Source: Porphyromonadaceae bacterium UBA4262 (GTDB taxonomy: Bacteria; Bacteroidota; Bacteroidia; Bacteroidales; Muribaculaceae). From it: a DNA stretch of 64,000 nucleotides. Positions within the stretch are counted from its first letter, which is position 1. Each line of letters opens with the position of its first letter. The translations under genes and the position numbers were made by a program. The notes beneath the pieces are model-generated. The model was not told the DNA's origin. It saw only the letters and a list, made by a program, of their open reading frames with translations, and did no database searches. Shown one piece after another: positions 42,946-51,935 of this stretch. The DNA is taken from positions 1 through 64,000 of the forward strand of contig DGWI01000022.1 of assembly GCA_002396085.1 (NCBI GenBank), read 5' to 3'.

Positions 42946-44751
42946 TCATTTTTGTTGGTGTGTTTTGCCGAGCATGGTGTTGATGACGATGTTAATGTCA
43001 GTGACATCGATTGCACCATCGCCCGACACGTCGGCTCGCGACATGTGTGTCGCGTTGCTGTCTTTGCCTAGCATCACGTTGATGACAATGTTGACATCGC
43101 TCACATCGACAGCCCCGTCACAATTGACATCACACGTCTGGCAGTCATTGGCCAGGTCAACCACTAGGGTGACTACCGAGCGGGCGGGAATCTCGATGGC
43201 CTCACCAGTGTAGTCGTAGGGCAGGTTGCGGTCGTAGTTGAGGGCAAGGGCATTGCTCGTGGTGTACTTCTTGACTCCTGCCACCTGTTTGTTGCTGTCG
43301 GTGATTGAGAGGGTCACCGATTGATTGGACTGCGCCATATTGACATAGACCACCACTGCCTCCAGACCGTCGGGTGAAACATAAGCCGAGCCCATCAGAC
43401 CATTGAGGTCGTCAGCTCCTGTGAGACCGACGCGTTGGTAACCTGGCCGGATGAAGCGGCTGTAGTTGCCCAGCACCCATAGGTTGCGGTTGTCGACAAT
43501 GGTACCGCCGTTCTTCAAGTCGCCATAACTTTCTGTGCCAGTGTCGCCTGCGGCGTTGACACGCAACAGATAGAAGCGATTTTTCTGTCCCCAACGTTCT
43601 TGGGCAAACGCTGTCCAGTAACTCCACGATGATACGCCGGCATAGACCAGATCGCAATAGATGACCTTGGCCATATACAGGGCGATGTCCATGTAGGTGG
43701 CTTCATCATAACCACCTTCGGGAAAGCCTGCCGATGCCGAGGGTGCAGCATCAAGCATGCTCCACTCGCTCTGAACCAAGCCCACCCCATGACTTGCAGC
43801 ACCTTGAGCCGCAGTTGTGCGGGCACTGGTCAGGGCATTGTTGGTGGTGAATGACCAGTAACTGTGGGCAGCGGCAACAGGTGCCACATGCGGCAGGTTG
43901 CCCACGTATGATGTGCTGCCGGGGCTGAAGAAGGCATCGAGTTGGCTCGTCGCGTGGGTGTGGATGATTGACCATCCGCCAGTGAGGTATTGCCACTCAG
44001 CGGCCTCTGGAATCAGAATCTGCGTCGCTAGTGAGCGACTGTCGAGTGCGGAGTTCAGTTGTCGCACCAATAGCGCTATCTCATCGTTCTGCCACGGTGA
44101 GCCTTCTTGATTGCTTGATGAAGTCCAGTCATATTGTGGCTCATTGACTGGCGAGATGTAGCGTATGGGATAGCCCATGTCCACAAAGTGCTTGGCGACT
44201 GTTGCCATATATCCGGCAAAGTCGTCATAGCAATCACTCTTGAGGTTGGCATTAGTGTTCAGTAGGCTGGAGTTGAATGCTTTGCCGTTCTTGGTGTACT
44301 GCACCAGGGGCGAGTTGCTGAACAGCAGGATACTCTCAACGCCATATTCAGTAGCCTTCTGCATCAGCCAGCGCTGACCGGCGCAACGGCTCCAGTCGTA
44401 ACTTGTGCCGTTGGTGGCCAGGTAACTATCGGCACGGCGATACGCATCCTCAATGCCGCTGTCATCGCCTTGTGCGGCACTGCCTGCACCCAGGTTGACG
44501 CGCCACAGGCTCAGCCCGATGCCCTCGGGATTGCCTCCACGATTATACGAGCGGGCGAACAGCAACTTGGCGGCCCGTTCTCGCATCGTGTCGTTAAAGT
44601 ACCGTCCCACATAGTCGCCCAGCCAGCAGTCAGATGCTCCAAAGCCGGTGACAATCTGGTGCTTGGCTTGCAAATTGATTGTTGTTGTGGTGGCTGCTGT
44701 GCAGAGTGCCACAGCAGCCACCATCATGATGATTGTGATCTTCTTTCTCAT
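42946..44751 (-). CDS. GH30 family hydrolase with C-terminal dockerin (endo-beta-1,6-galactanase-like)
   Basis: 601 aa. Signal peptide (about 1-20). GH30 barrel with VTGFGASDCWLGDYVG, LSLWRVNLGAGS, FSNSPLVQYTKNG, acid/base Glu204 in ISPVNEPQYDW, nucleophile Glu329 in LVQSEWSML. It is distant from the two other GH30 proteins here and closer in motif pattern to the endo-beta-1,6-galactanase/xylanase groups. The C-terminus has two dockerin repeats (DVNCDGAVDVSDVNIVINVM and DVSGDGAIDVTDINIVINTM), followed by a short basic tail HQQK that is unusual for these dockerins. Preceded closely by the 84-aa dockerin gene. Confidence 0.88.
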   Translation of the reverse strand: MRKKITIIMMVAAVALCTAATTTTINLQAKHQIVTGFGASDCWLGDYVGRYFNDTMRERAAKLLFARSYNRGGNPEGIGLSLWRVNLGAGSAAQGDDSGIEDAYRRADSYLATNGTSYDWSRCAGQRWLMQKATEYGVESILLFSNSPLVQYTKNGKAFNSSLLNTNANLKSDCYDDFAGYMATVAKHFVDMGYPIRYISPVNEPQYDWTSSSNQEGSPWQNDEIALLVRQLNSALDSRSLATQILIPEAAEWQYLTGGWSIIHTHATSQLDAFFSPGSTSYVGNLPHVAPVAAAHSYWSFTTNNALTSARTTAAQGAASHGVGLVQSEWSMLDAAPSASAGFPEGGYDEATYMDIALYMAKVIYCDLVYAGVSSWSYWTAFAQERWGQKNRFYLLRVNAAGDTGTESYGDLKNGGTIVDNRNLWVLGNYSRFIRPGYQRVGLTGADDLNGLMGSAYVSPDGLEAVVVYVNMAQSNQSVTLSITDSNKQVAGVKKYTTSNALALNYDRNLPYDYTGEAIEIPARSVVTLVVDLANDCQTCDVNCDGAVDVSDVNIVINVMLGKDSNATHMSRADVSGDGAIDVTDINIVINTMLGKTHQQK

Positions 44752-44755
44752 GGAT

Positions 44756-45010
44756 TTACTTGCCCAACATCAAGTTGATGATTGCATTGACATCAGCGAT
44801 GTCGATTGCGTCATCGCCAAAATCGACTTCGCCCAGATAGATACGCGCATCACCATAGACTTGCATTAGGCGCAGGTTGGCATGGTCAAACTTGGCCCGT
44901 TGTTCTATCACGACACCAGAGGTGTGATTGGTCTTGATGGTCAAATCCTGGGCTTGCATGCCAGTTAACCCCAGTGCTAAAAACAACGATAGGATGAAAT
45001 TGTTTCTCAT
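44756..45010 (-). CDS. 84-aa secreted mini-protein with half dockerin (probable deletion remnant)
   Basis: 84 aa. Signal peptide ending MQAQ. About 45 residues follow that resemble the first strands of the CBM-like protein at 45095 (its ...RVCLGEIDFG matches ARIYLGEVDFG here), then directly DDAIDIADVNAIINLMLGK, the second half of a dockerin repeat. The calcium loop is incomplete (its first residues are replaced by FGDD). This looks like an internal deletion that joined the first module of a CBM/dockerin gene to its dockerin end. The frame is intact, so it may be expressed. It lies 4 bp from the GH30 start and behind a terminator-like hairpin. Confidence 0.75.
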   Translation of the reverse strand: MRNNFILSLFLALGLTGMQAQDLTIKTNHTSGVVIEQRAKFDHANLRLMQVYGDARIYLGEVDFGDDAIDIADVNAIINLMLGK

Positions 45011-45027
45011 TTTTGTATCTTAAAAAA

Positions 45028-45065
45028 TGCGCAAGTTACACGCACTGGGTGAGGTAACTTGCGCA
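45028..45065 (-). terminator. Terminator/attenuator between the CBM-dockerin gene and the mini-dockerin gene
   Basis: Perfect 12-bp stem TGCGCAAGTTAC / GTAACTTGCGCA with a 14-nt loop, followed on the minus strand by TTTTTT. It stands inside an otherwise continuous gene series without a recognisable promoter behind it, so partial read-through would set GH30 expression. Confidence 0.85.
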
Positions 45066-45094
45066 AAAGTCAGTATTAACCTTTCTATAATTTC

Positions 45095-46861
45095 TTACTT
45101 GCCGAGCATTGCGTTGATGATAGCGTTGATATCAGCAATATCAACAGCACCGTCACCGTTCATGTCGCAAATCAGGTTCACATCAGCCTTGCCCAGCATC
45201 ATGTTGATGGCTGCATTGACATCAGCGATATCAACAGCACCGTCACCGTTTGCATCGCCAGGAACGCCTTGAGCATCCACGTGCTTGTCAAACCAGATGT
45301 CCCACACATTGGCACCAGTGCTAGTACTGGGCGTGTTGTAAACCATGAACAGGTCGTGCTTGCCAGTGACATTCACCAGGAACTCGCCAGCAGTGCGCTT
45401 GCGCACACTCCATGCGCCTGTTCCTTGCAGACGGACCACTGCGATGGGCTCATGACCCTCAAGGATAGCGGGCAGATTCTGATCCCAATCCTCGGGAGTG
45501 TAGATGAAGTCAGGATCAAGGTCGAGATAGAACGAGAAGTTCGACACATCGATATCGCCAATCCACGAGGGTTCGCTCGAGTGGTTGACAATGATGCGCT
45601 TCCAGCCACCCTCGCCGAAGTCGACACCGTCGCCATCGCCGAAGAAGTCAATGACTGTGCCATTGCCAGTGTAGCCGATGTTGCCTGCGCCCTCATACTG
45701 GCCGCGGTTCTTCACCTCGTAGCCCCAAGGATTACCTTGGCCCTCGGGACAACCTTCAAATGTAAAGTGGAATGCATCGGCATCGGGCTCGACATCTTCA
45801 AGAACGATGCCGCAGTCGACGTGCTCGACCCACAGGATGTCCTCGACAAACTCGATGGCCTGCAAGTTGGTGCTGCCACCCAGCCACTTGACTAACACGC
45901 GGTGCTGGCCAGTGATGTTGGGCAGGTTCTTGGCAAAGGGGAACGGACCCTGGTTGCCCAGGTCAAGACCCGACCATACGGTGAGGAACTTGTTGGCTTC
46001 GGTCACCTCGTCAAGGTAGAACTCCAGGTAGTCGTAGATGTTAGATGCCCAGTGGGTCATATAGCATACAAGTTGTTTGTACTTGCCATTGCCAAAGTCC
46101 ACCGTTCCATAGTCGGCGATGAAGCCCTCATGGGTCCAGCCCCAGGCATTCTTGCCGTTGGCCGAAGTGTCGATGCGAGTGTCGGGATAGTCAGTACCCT
46201 CGCCCACGGGGACGGCGGGTTCTGAGTCAATCGAGTAAATCTTGAGCGTGATCAGGTCATAACCAGGCTTCTCATTGGGGTTGAGCAGACGGATGCCGCT
46301 GTCCCAGTCGCCCGGATCGCTGACGAAGTCCTCGGGAGTCAGTGCGTTCTCATAGAAGTTAATCGAACGGATGTTGCCCGAACCGCCAACAAAGGTCATC
46401 CACACCTTCTGCTTGCCGGTAGGCTTGACATAGGTGATACCCTCAATGGCAGGACCGCCACCAGGAAGCAGTGAGTCGACCTCGCAATTGTAGGACATAT
46501 TGGCGGCATACAAGCCATAGCGCTGATAGCCACCAGTCTCGTTGAAGGCCATCTGCGTGAAGGGAACTGAACTCTCGTAGGTGCTGCCTGCGTGGAGAAC
46601 TGCCCAACCATCGGTGTACCAACCATTGGCAAACTCGATGCTCGTTGCCTCGAAGTTATCACCATTGGTGCCGAAGTCTATCTCACCAAGGCAAACACGT
46701 GTGGTGGTGCCACAGTTGCCGATGTTCTGATTCAGGCGATCAAACACTGCGCCCTCCTCAATGGTCATGTCGCCAGCGTGGACAAAAACGTCAGCGGCTT
46801 GCATGGTGAACGGAGCCACCAAAGCCACTAGGCTAGCTAGAAAAGTAGATTTTTTCATCAT
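45095..46861 (-). CDS. Multi-CBM secreted protein with C-terminal dockerin
   Basis: 588 aa. Signal peptide ending MQAA. Three carbohydrate-binding-like beta-sandwich modules (about 25-180, 200-345, 355-520), each with a LGEIDFG/YGTVDFGNGKYK/DGVDFGEGGWKR motif and a closing (H)(K/R)(V/D)(W/L)...F.GGS.N(I/L).(S/A)I.F or similar, as in CBM6-type modules. No catalytic residues recognised. Ends with two dockerin repeats (GDANGDGAVDIADVNAAINM and DMNGDGAVDIADINAIINAM). It likely binds substrate and docks onto a partner. Homologous N-termini are found at 44756 and 63798. Strong operator-promoter copy upstream. Confidence 0.78.
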   Translation of the reverse strand: MMKKSTFLASLVALVAPFTMQAADVFVHAGDMTIEEGAVFDRLNQNIGNCGTTTRVCLGEIDFGTNGDNFEATSIEFANGWYTDGWAVLHAGSTYESSVPFTQMAFNETGGYQRYGLYAANMSYNCEVDSLLPGGGPAIEGITYVKPTGKQKVWMTFVGGSGNIRSINFYENALTPEDFVSDPGDWDSGIRLLNPNEKPGYDLITLKIYSIDSEPAVPVGEGTDYPDTRIDTSANGKNAWGWTHEGFIADYGTVDFGNGKYKQLVCYMTHWASNIYDYLEFYLDEVTEANKFLTVWSGLDLGNQGPFPFAKNLPNITGQHRVLVKWLGGSTNLQAIEFVEDILWVEHVDCGIVLEDVEPDADAFHFTFEGCPEGQGNPWGYEVKNRGQYEGAGNIGYTGNGTVIDFFGDGDGVDFGEGGWKRIIVNHSSEPSWIGDIDVSNFSFYLDLDPDFIYTPEDWDQNLPAILEGHEPIAVVRLQGTGAWSVRKRTAGEFLVNVTGKHDLFMVYNTPSTSTGANVWDIWFDKHVDAQGVPGDANGDGAVDIADVNAAINMMLGKADVNLICDMNGDGAVDIADINAIINAMLGK

Positions 46862-46909
46862 AATGTTAGTTTATTAGAGTGAATGAAAATTATTGCTCTT
46901 TTTTCAACT

Positions 46910-46966
46910 GCAAAATTACCACCTCTATTTATTAGGCTATGAAACTATTGTTTCAAAAAATAGCAA
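46910..46966 (-). promoter_or_regulatory. Operator-promoter module b, for the CBM-dockerin unit
   Basis: Minus strand TTGCTATTTTTTGAAAC (46966-46950), 31 bp, TAATTTTGC (46918-46910); ATG at 46861. The spacer contains GTTTCAT at the same offset where module d has GTTACAT and module a GTTTAAT. GAAAC-AATA-GTTTC forms a small palindrome at the motif edge. Confidence 0.8.
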
Positions 46967-46994
46967 TTTTTCGATTTGTCACATTTTTAGAAGA

Positions 46995-48953
46995 TTAACG
47001 ATCAGTGCGGAAGGGGGCGACGGGCAGATTGTCACGGCCTCGCAGATTGTTGGGTGGACAGTTGGCCCATGCATAACGAACTGCTACAGGCATCGACACT
47101 TGCGTCGACCAAACGGTCAGTTGGTCGCCTTGCACGGTGGCTTGTGCGGGATGAAACACCATGTCGGGTCCGGCAATGACTAGGCCTTCGGCTTGTTGCC
47201 CTGAGATGGTGATGGGCTGATTGAAGGTGAGCACCATCTTGTTGCCCTCGACGCGGTGTCCGATGTATTGAGGCACCTGGTAGTGTCCTTTGCCGTATGT
47301 GTCGGCCAGTGCGGCAAGCGCCAGACGGCGGCCCACCTCCTGCTTGTTCTTGGGGTGGATGTCGTAAGGCTCGCCGATATCAATCGCGAGAGCCATGTCG
47401 GTGTGCTCAAGCGTGAGTGCATTGGCTTGAGCCTCACGCAGATAAGCCCATGACGAATTGGGCTGTACCAGGGCTGGCTCTTGCCATCCAGCCAGTTGCA
47501 CAAAGTAGAAAGGCATTGTGGCATTGCGCCATGTCTGTCGCCAGTCGTGAATCAACGCCTGGAACAATGGAGTGTAGCCTTTCCACCTTGAAGCGTTTTC
47601 CTCGCCTTGATACCAGATGACACCCTTGATTGCGAAGTCCTTGAACGGATGGACCATGGCATTATAGAGGTTGGCAGGATAGTTCTGATGGTCGGGGTGG
47701 ATGGCGCGGTAGGGTAGGTCTTCCTGAGCCACACCGATGTGCCAACGCCAGTCGCCAGCCAGCGAGATGACATCATCGGCGATGCCGATGGACAAGTCGC
47801 TCGCATCGCCGCAGATGCCGCCCAAGCCACTGCCGTCCTTCACCTTGACGGTAATAATAGCCTTGCCGGCCTTGATCCACTCGGCGGGTATCTTGTAGTT
47901 GCGCACAATCCAGTAGCCGTCGGTCTCGCCCACCTTGTGCCCATTGAACCACGTGATGTCGATGTCATCGACCTTGCCCACCTTGAGGGTGAGTTCCTTG
48001 CCGGCCCATCGTTCGGGCAGATTGACCACCTTCTGGAACCAGACGATACCGTCGAAGTTGTTTAGTCCTTGCCACTCCCAGGCATTGGGTAATGGCATGG
48101 TGCCCCAGTCCTCGCTGCTTTGCTCGGCATCAATCCACCGAGGTTTTCCGTCTTGCATGCCTTGATCGGCGCGGTCATAGTTGGCTTGCCAGTCTTTCAC
48201 GTCTTGGTCATACTTGTGGCACAGTGCTTCGCGGTCGCCGTTGGCTGTCAGGATGGCTTGTGCATTGTTTTGATGTTCAATCACATGAGTTAATGTCGGG
48301 GCACTGGTCCAGGCCTCGGCAGGTGTGCCTCCCCACGAACTGTCGATGACACCGATGGGCACACCCAGTTGCTGCTGCAACTGGCGGGCAAAGAAATAGG
48401 CGACCGACGAGAAGTTCTCGACCGTGGCACCCGAGCACACAGCCCATCCGTCACCATTGACTTGCGGCAACTGGTTGGGAACGAGTGATGTTACATGCTT
48501 GCTTTGCAGCAGGCGAATTTGTGGATGGTCGGCGTTAGCCAGTTCTTGTTGCCAATCTTTGACTTGGCCCCAACCCTTGACGGGCATCTCCATATTGCTC
48601 TGGCCCGAGCAGAACCACACCTCGCCCACAAGCACGTTTTGCAGTGTGCGCGTGTCGCCATCGTTGATGGTGATGGTGTGTGGGCCACCGGCCTTGGGAG
48701 TGGGTAGTGCAACGGCAAATGTACCATCGGCACCGATGACACCTGTTGTTGCCTTTTTGTTCCACGATGCGGTGACAGTCACTTGCCCTGTGCGATTAGA
48801 CTTTCCTTTGACCAACAGCGTGCTGCGTTGCTGCACCACCATATTGCTGCTCAAGTAGGCGGGCAGGGTCACAGTTGCCGAAGTGCTCATCGCCATGGCG
48901 TTGGCCAGAGCGATGAGCAACGAGGTGCTAATGATCTTATTGATCTCTTTCAT
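46995..48953 (-). CDS. Sialate O-acetylesterase-like SGNH/GDSL carbohydrate esterase
   Basis: 652 aa. Signal peptide (about 1-27). The catalytic block FCSGQSNMEMPVKGW holds Ser119 in the GQSNM signature of the SASA family; GVIDSSWGGTPAEAWTS is the second block, and KGVIWYQGEENA and YDIHPKNKQEVGRRLA (Asp and His region) complete it. A jelly-roll insert (about 270-400, with WFNGHKVGETDGYW) is typical of this family. It removes acetyl groups from sialic acid or other sugars; in a PUL with plant- or fungus-type enzymes the acceptor may be an acetylated glycan. It is separated from the GH2 gene by an 8-bp tandem repeat. Confidence 0.9.
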   Translation of the reverse strand: MKEINKIISTSLLIALANAMAMSTSATVTLPAYLSSNMVVQQRSTLLVKGKSNRTGQVTVTASWNKKATTGVIGADGTFAVALPTPKAGGPHTITINDGDTRTLQNVLVGEVWFCSGQSNMEMPVKGWGQVKDWQQELANADHPQIRLLQSKHVTSLVPNQLPQVNGDGWAVCSGATVENFSSVAYFFARQLQQQLGVPIGVIDSSWGGTPAEAWTSAPTLTHVIEHQNNAQAILTANGDREALCHKYDQDVKDWQANYDRADQGMQDGKPRWIDAEQSSEDWGTMPLPNAWEWQGLNNFDGIVWFQKVVNLPERWAGKELTLKVGKVDDIDITWFNGHKVGETDGYWIVRNYKIPAEWIKAGKAIITVKVKDGSGLGGICGDASDLSIGIADDVISLAGDWRWHIGVAQEDLPYRAIHPDHQNYPANLYNAMVHPFKDFAIKGVIWYQGEENASRWKGYTPLFQALIHDWRQTWRNATMPFYFVQLAGWQEPALVQPNSSWAYLREAQANALTLEHTDMALAIDIGEPYDIHPKNKQEVGRRLALAALADTYGKGHYQVPQYIGHRVEGNKMVLTFNQPITISGQQAEGLVIAGPDMVFHPAQATVQGDQLTVWSTQVSMPVAVRYAWANCPPNNLRGRDNLPVAPFRTDR

Positions 48954-48975
48954 TTGCTTGGAGAATTATTGTTTT

Positions 48976-49007
48976 CGAGTAATCGAGTATTCGAGCAATC
49001 GAGCAAT
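48976..49007. repeat. Four 8-bp tandem units CGAGYAAT
   Basis: CGAGTAAT CGAGTATT CGAGCAAT CGAGCAAT, directly between the GH2 stop and the esterase start. Confidence 0.8.
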
Positions 49008-49016
49008 CGGGTTTGA

Positions 49017-51935
49017 TTAAAATGCTTTAGTGCTGCGGGTGGTGGCTTGGGCTGGGACGAGTCCTGGCGAGGTGACACGCACTGTGATGTCGCCTGGAGT
49101 GAAGGTTGTGCGCACAGCCACGCGCATCAGGCCGCCCTCGGCTTGCAGTTCTGGGTCACCTGGTGCATGATAACTGAGCGGTTTTCCCTCGGTGACATAG
49201 AAGTTGTAGGAACCCTTGTAGACTCCCTCGCCGTCGACCTCAAAGTGTAGCAACGGATTGGCCTGTGGGCACCAGTGACCATCACGATCAACCACACGCA
49301 CCGTGGCGATGAATGCGTCGCTGGCATTGGCGTGCAAGACAAACTGCTCGCCATCGGGCTTGCTGCCCTGAGGCTCGATGGTCACTTCCAGGTGGTGAGG
49401 CTCGCCCGATGAATGAATCTCGTCACTGCACACTTCATGTCCTTGCTCATCGCGACCCACGGCACGCACCGTGCCTGGCTCCCAATTGATGTGCTGCCAG
49501 GTACACCGACGTGTAGCGGGGTCGGGTGTGACTGTGCCCATTGACTTGCCGTTGACCAGTAGTTCGACCTGCGGGCAGTTGCTCCAGGCATCGATATCTT
49601 GCACACCGCTGTAGTTCCAGTGACTCTGTAGGGTTACACCCGGTCGTTTATCATACGCTACCCACAGGGCTTTCTCGTAGATGCGATAAGGCAGTTTAGC
49701 GAAGCGGTTTCCGTCCATGGCACATGAGCCCAGACTCTTCTGGTTGCGGCGGCCGTTGAGGTAGATGGTATAACCCTCGCCGTAGGTCTCGCCCAGCATC
49801 CAGTGTATCCAGCCGCAGGCTTTGTTTTTGAGGTCATCCAGATAGTTCTGCACATAGAATGCGGCAAATGCCTTCTCGTTGTCATAGTCATCGCGAGCGA
49901 TGCACCAACTGGGCCTTCCGCTCCAGTTTGTGCCGTAGACCTCGGTGTTGAGCGTGGGATAGCCTTGTTGTTTTTCATATCGGTTGGTGTAGCCAATGAG
50001 AATGTTTTGCTTGCGGTCCCACTCGGGTGGGAAGCCGTCACGATTCATCACCAGCCGCGGAGTCATAAAGTCCCACTTCAGCACCTGCTCCAGTGTGTAG
50101 CTGGGCAAGTATTTTTCGCCGTCATAGGCCAGACCGTTGTTTGACTCCCACACGATGACCGAGGGGTGGTTGCGCATGGCCACAATCAGGTCGCGGTCAT
50201 ATTCACGCTTGTAGGTCAGGGCAGGCTCATTCTTGAGCGACCACTCGTTGTCGCCACTGTTGACAATGAGCATCACGCCCAGAGCGTCGCAGGCATCAAA
50301 AGCCTCGCTGTAGGGTGCCTGATGCCCCACGCGCAGCACATTGCCGCCACATTGCGCGATGCGACGGATGTCGGCCCATTGCATGGCGGGCGGCACTGCC
50401 GCTCCCAGACCTGGATAGATGTTGCGGTTGCCGAATCCTCGCAAGATGCACCGCTCACCGTTCACATAGCAGTAGTCTTCGTCCCATGTGACGGTGCGCA
50501 ATCCCATTTTCTCGCTGTGTTCATGGGTCTTCTTGCCATCGGCATATACTTCATCAACCACAGTGTATAGATAAGGCTCGCCCTGCATGCCCACAGGATA
50601 CCATAGAGTGGGGTGTGCGATAGAGTCGGTGTGGTCAAATGTGATTGCACCACCAGCAGGGGCGATACGGGTCTGCTTGAAACGTAAGACTGCCTTGCCC
50701 TTTTTGTCAAGGATGCGTGTGCGCAGCTCGATGCGGCGAGGCAGGGGCGACTGGTTGACAACACGTGTCATCAGGCGCACCACGGCGCGGTTGGCATCGG
50801 TGCGCAATGTGGCATGATAGGTACCCCACTGTCCATGGGGTGAGTAGGCGTTGAGAGGAATGTACACATCTTTTATCACGTGCAGGTAGACACCTGCCAC
50901 AATGCCGCCCATGGCTTGCCCGAAGCCCTCGTTCTCGGCAAAGTTGGGATAGGTGAAGAATGTGTTTCGGCTATTTGAGACCTTGACACACAGCAGATTG
51001 TCCTCGCCATAGTGGACGTAGGGCGTGATGTCGACCACAAAGGGTAGCGAACTGCCCACATGGGTCACAGGTCCGGGCTGCTTGACAGCCGAGTTGCCCT
51101 CGATGGCATGACCATTGATATAGACGGTGGCGCCGATGTTGACACTCTGGAACTCGATGAACAATCTCTTGTCTTGCCATTTGGCGGGAATGTTCAGCGA
51201 CTTGCGATACCAGGTCTCGCCACGCCAGCATCGCTCGCCGGTGGTAGCATTGAGGTAGGTGTCCTGCTCGTTGTAGCAGTGAGGAATGCCCACTTCTTGC
51301 CACTGAGAGTCATCGAGTGTGGTGTCTAGATAGTATGAATCAGGATGTTGTGTGCTGACAGGATGCACCTGCAGTTCGCTCAAATGAGGCATCATTAAGT
51401 GCCCGTCCTGTGCCAAACATTGGTTGACACTCACGCGCAAATAACGGAATGCAGTAGTGGTGGGCACAACGATTGATGTGTAGCCCACCACCTGTGTATA
51501 ACCCACAGTGTTGTTGACTGTGGTGATGTCGTTGACAATGTTGTGCTGGCAGTGTAGTGGGGTAGTGTCATCGGTCAGAGTCGACCAGTTCTCGCGGTCA
51601 CTACTCACCTCAATGCATACTGTGGCACACTGTACCGAGTCGCCGGCAAACAACAGTTCAACCGACGTGGCAACAACAGGTTTGAGCAGATCCAATGTGA
51701 GCGTGTCATTACCTTGATGTCGAGTGTCAAGACGACCATCGTTGGCCTCAGTCACACGGTGGCTGCCACATTGTACATCCAGCCCTGTAGCCATGCTCGA
51801 TGCCTGCGTGATGACGCGAGTGAACTTCCAGGGCGTGTTGCCCAGATTGATGACTTCATTGCCACGCACCGCATGAGGCGTGATGAGTGTCACCAGCAGC
51901 AATGCAATCCATGTCAGTCTCATTGTCGAGGTCAC
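49017..51935 (-). CDS. GH2 family glycoside hydrolase with inserted discoidin-like domain
   Basis: 972 aa. Signal peptide ending AVRG. A discoidin/F5-8C-like segment (about 55-190) lies inside or directly after the first strands of the sugar-binding domain, which resumes with WRGETWYRKSLNIPAKWQDKRLFIEFQSVNIGATVYINGHAI. The barrel has GFGNRNIYPGLG and NVLRVGHQAPYSEAFDACDALGVMLIVNSG. The nucleophile is Glu665 in TLNTEVYG. The position of the usual acid/base (W-S-x-G-N-E) reads VIVWESNNG, so Glu597 sits three residues earlier and the NE is NN. Probably a beta-galactosidase or related exo-enzyme. Its ATG overlaps the FG-GAP stop (ATGA). Confidence 0.85.
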   Translation of the reverse strand: MTSTMRLTWIALLLVTLITPHAVRGNEVINLGNTPWKFTRVITQASSMATGLDVQCGSHRVTEANDGRLDTRHQGNDTLTLDLLKPVVATSVELLFAGDSVQCATVCIEVSSDRENWSTLTDDTTPLHCQHNIVNDITTVNNTVGYTQVVGYTSIVVPTTTAFRYLRVSVNQCLAQDGHLMMPHLSELQVHPVSTQHPDSYYLDTTLDDSQWQEVGIPHCYNEQDTYLNATTGERCWRGETWYRKSLNIPAKWQDKRLFIEFQSVNIGATVYINGHAIEGNSAVKQPGPVTHVGSSLPFVVDITPYVHYGEDNLLCVKVSNSRNTFFTYPNFAENEGFGQAMGGIVAGVYLHVIKDVYIPLNAYSPHGQWGTYHATLRTDANRAVVRLMTRVVNQSPLPRRIELRTRILDKKGKAVLRFKQTRIAPAGGAITFDHTDSIAHPTLWYPVGMQGEPYLYTVVDEVYADGKKTHEHSEKMGLRTVTWDEDYCYVNGERCILRGFGNRNIYPGLGAAVPPAMQWADIRRIAQCGGNVLRVGHQAPYSEAFDACDALGVMLIVNSGDNEWSLKNEPALTYKREYDRDLIVAMRNHPSVIVWESNNGLAYDGEKYLPSYTLEQVLKWDFMTPRLVMNRDGFPPEWDRKQNILIGYTNRYEKQQGYPTLNTEVYGTNWSGRPSWCIARDDYDNEKAFAAFYVQNYLDDLKNKACGWIHWMLGETYGEGYTIYLNGRRNQKSLGSCAMDGNRFAKLPYRIYEKALWVAYDKRPGVTLQSHWNYSGVQDIDAWSNCPQVELLVNGKSMGTVTPDPATRRCTWQHINWEPGTVRAVGRDEQGHEVCSDEIHSSGEPHHLEVTIEPQGSKPDGEQFVLHANASDAFIATVRVVDRDGHWCPQANPLLHFEVDGEGVYKGSYNFYVTEGKPLSYHAPGDPELQAEGGLMRVAVRTTFTPGDITVRVTSPGLVPAQATTRSTKAF

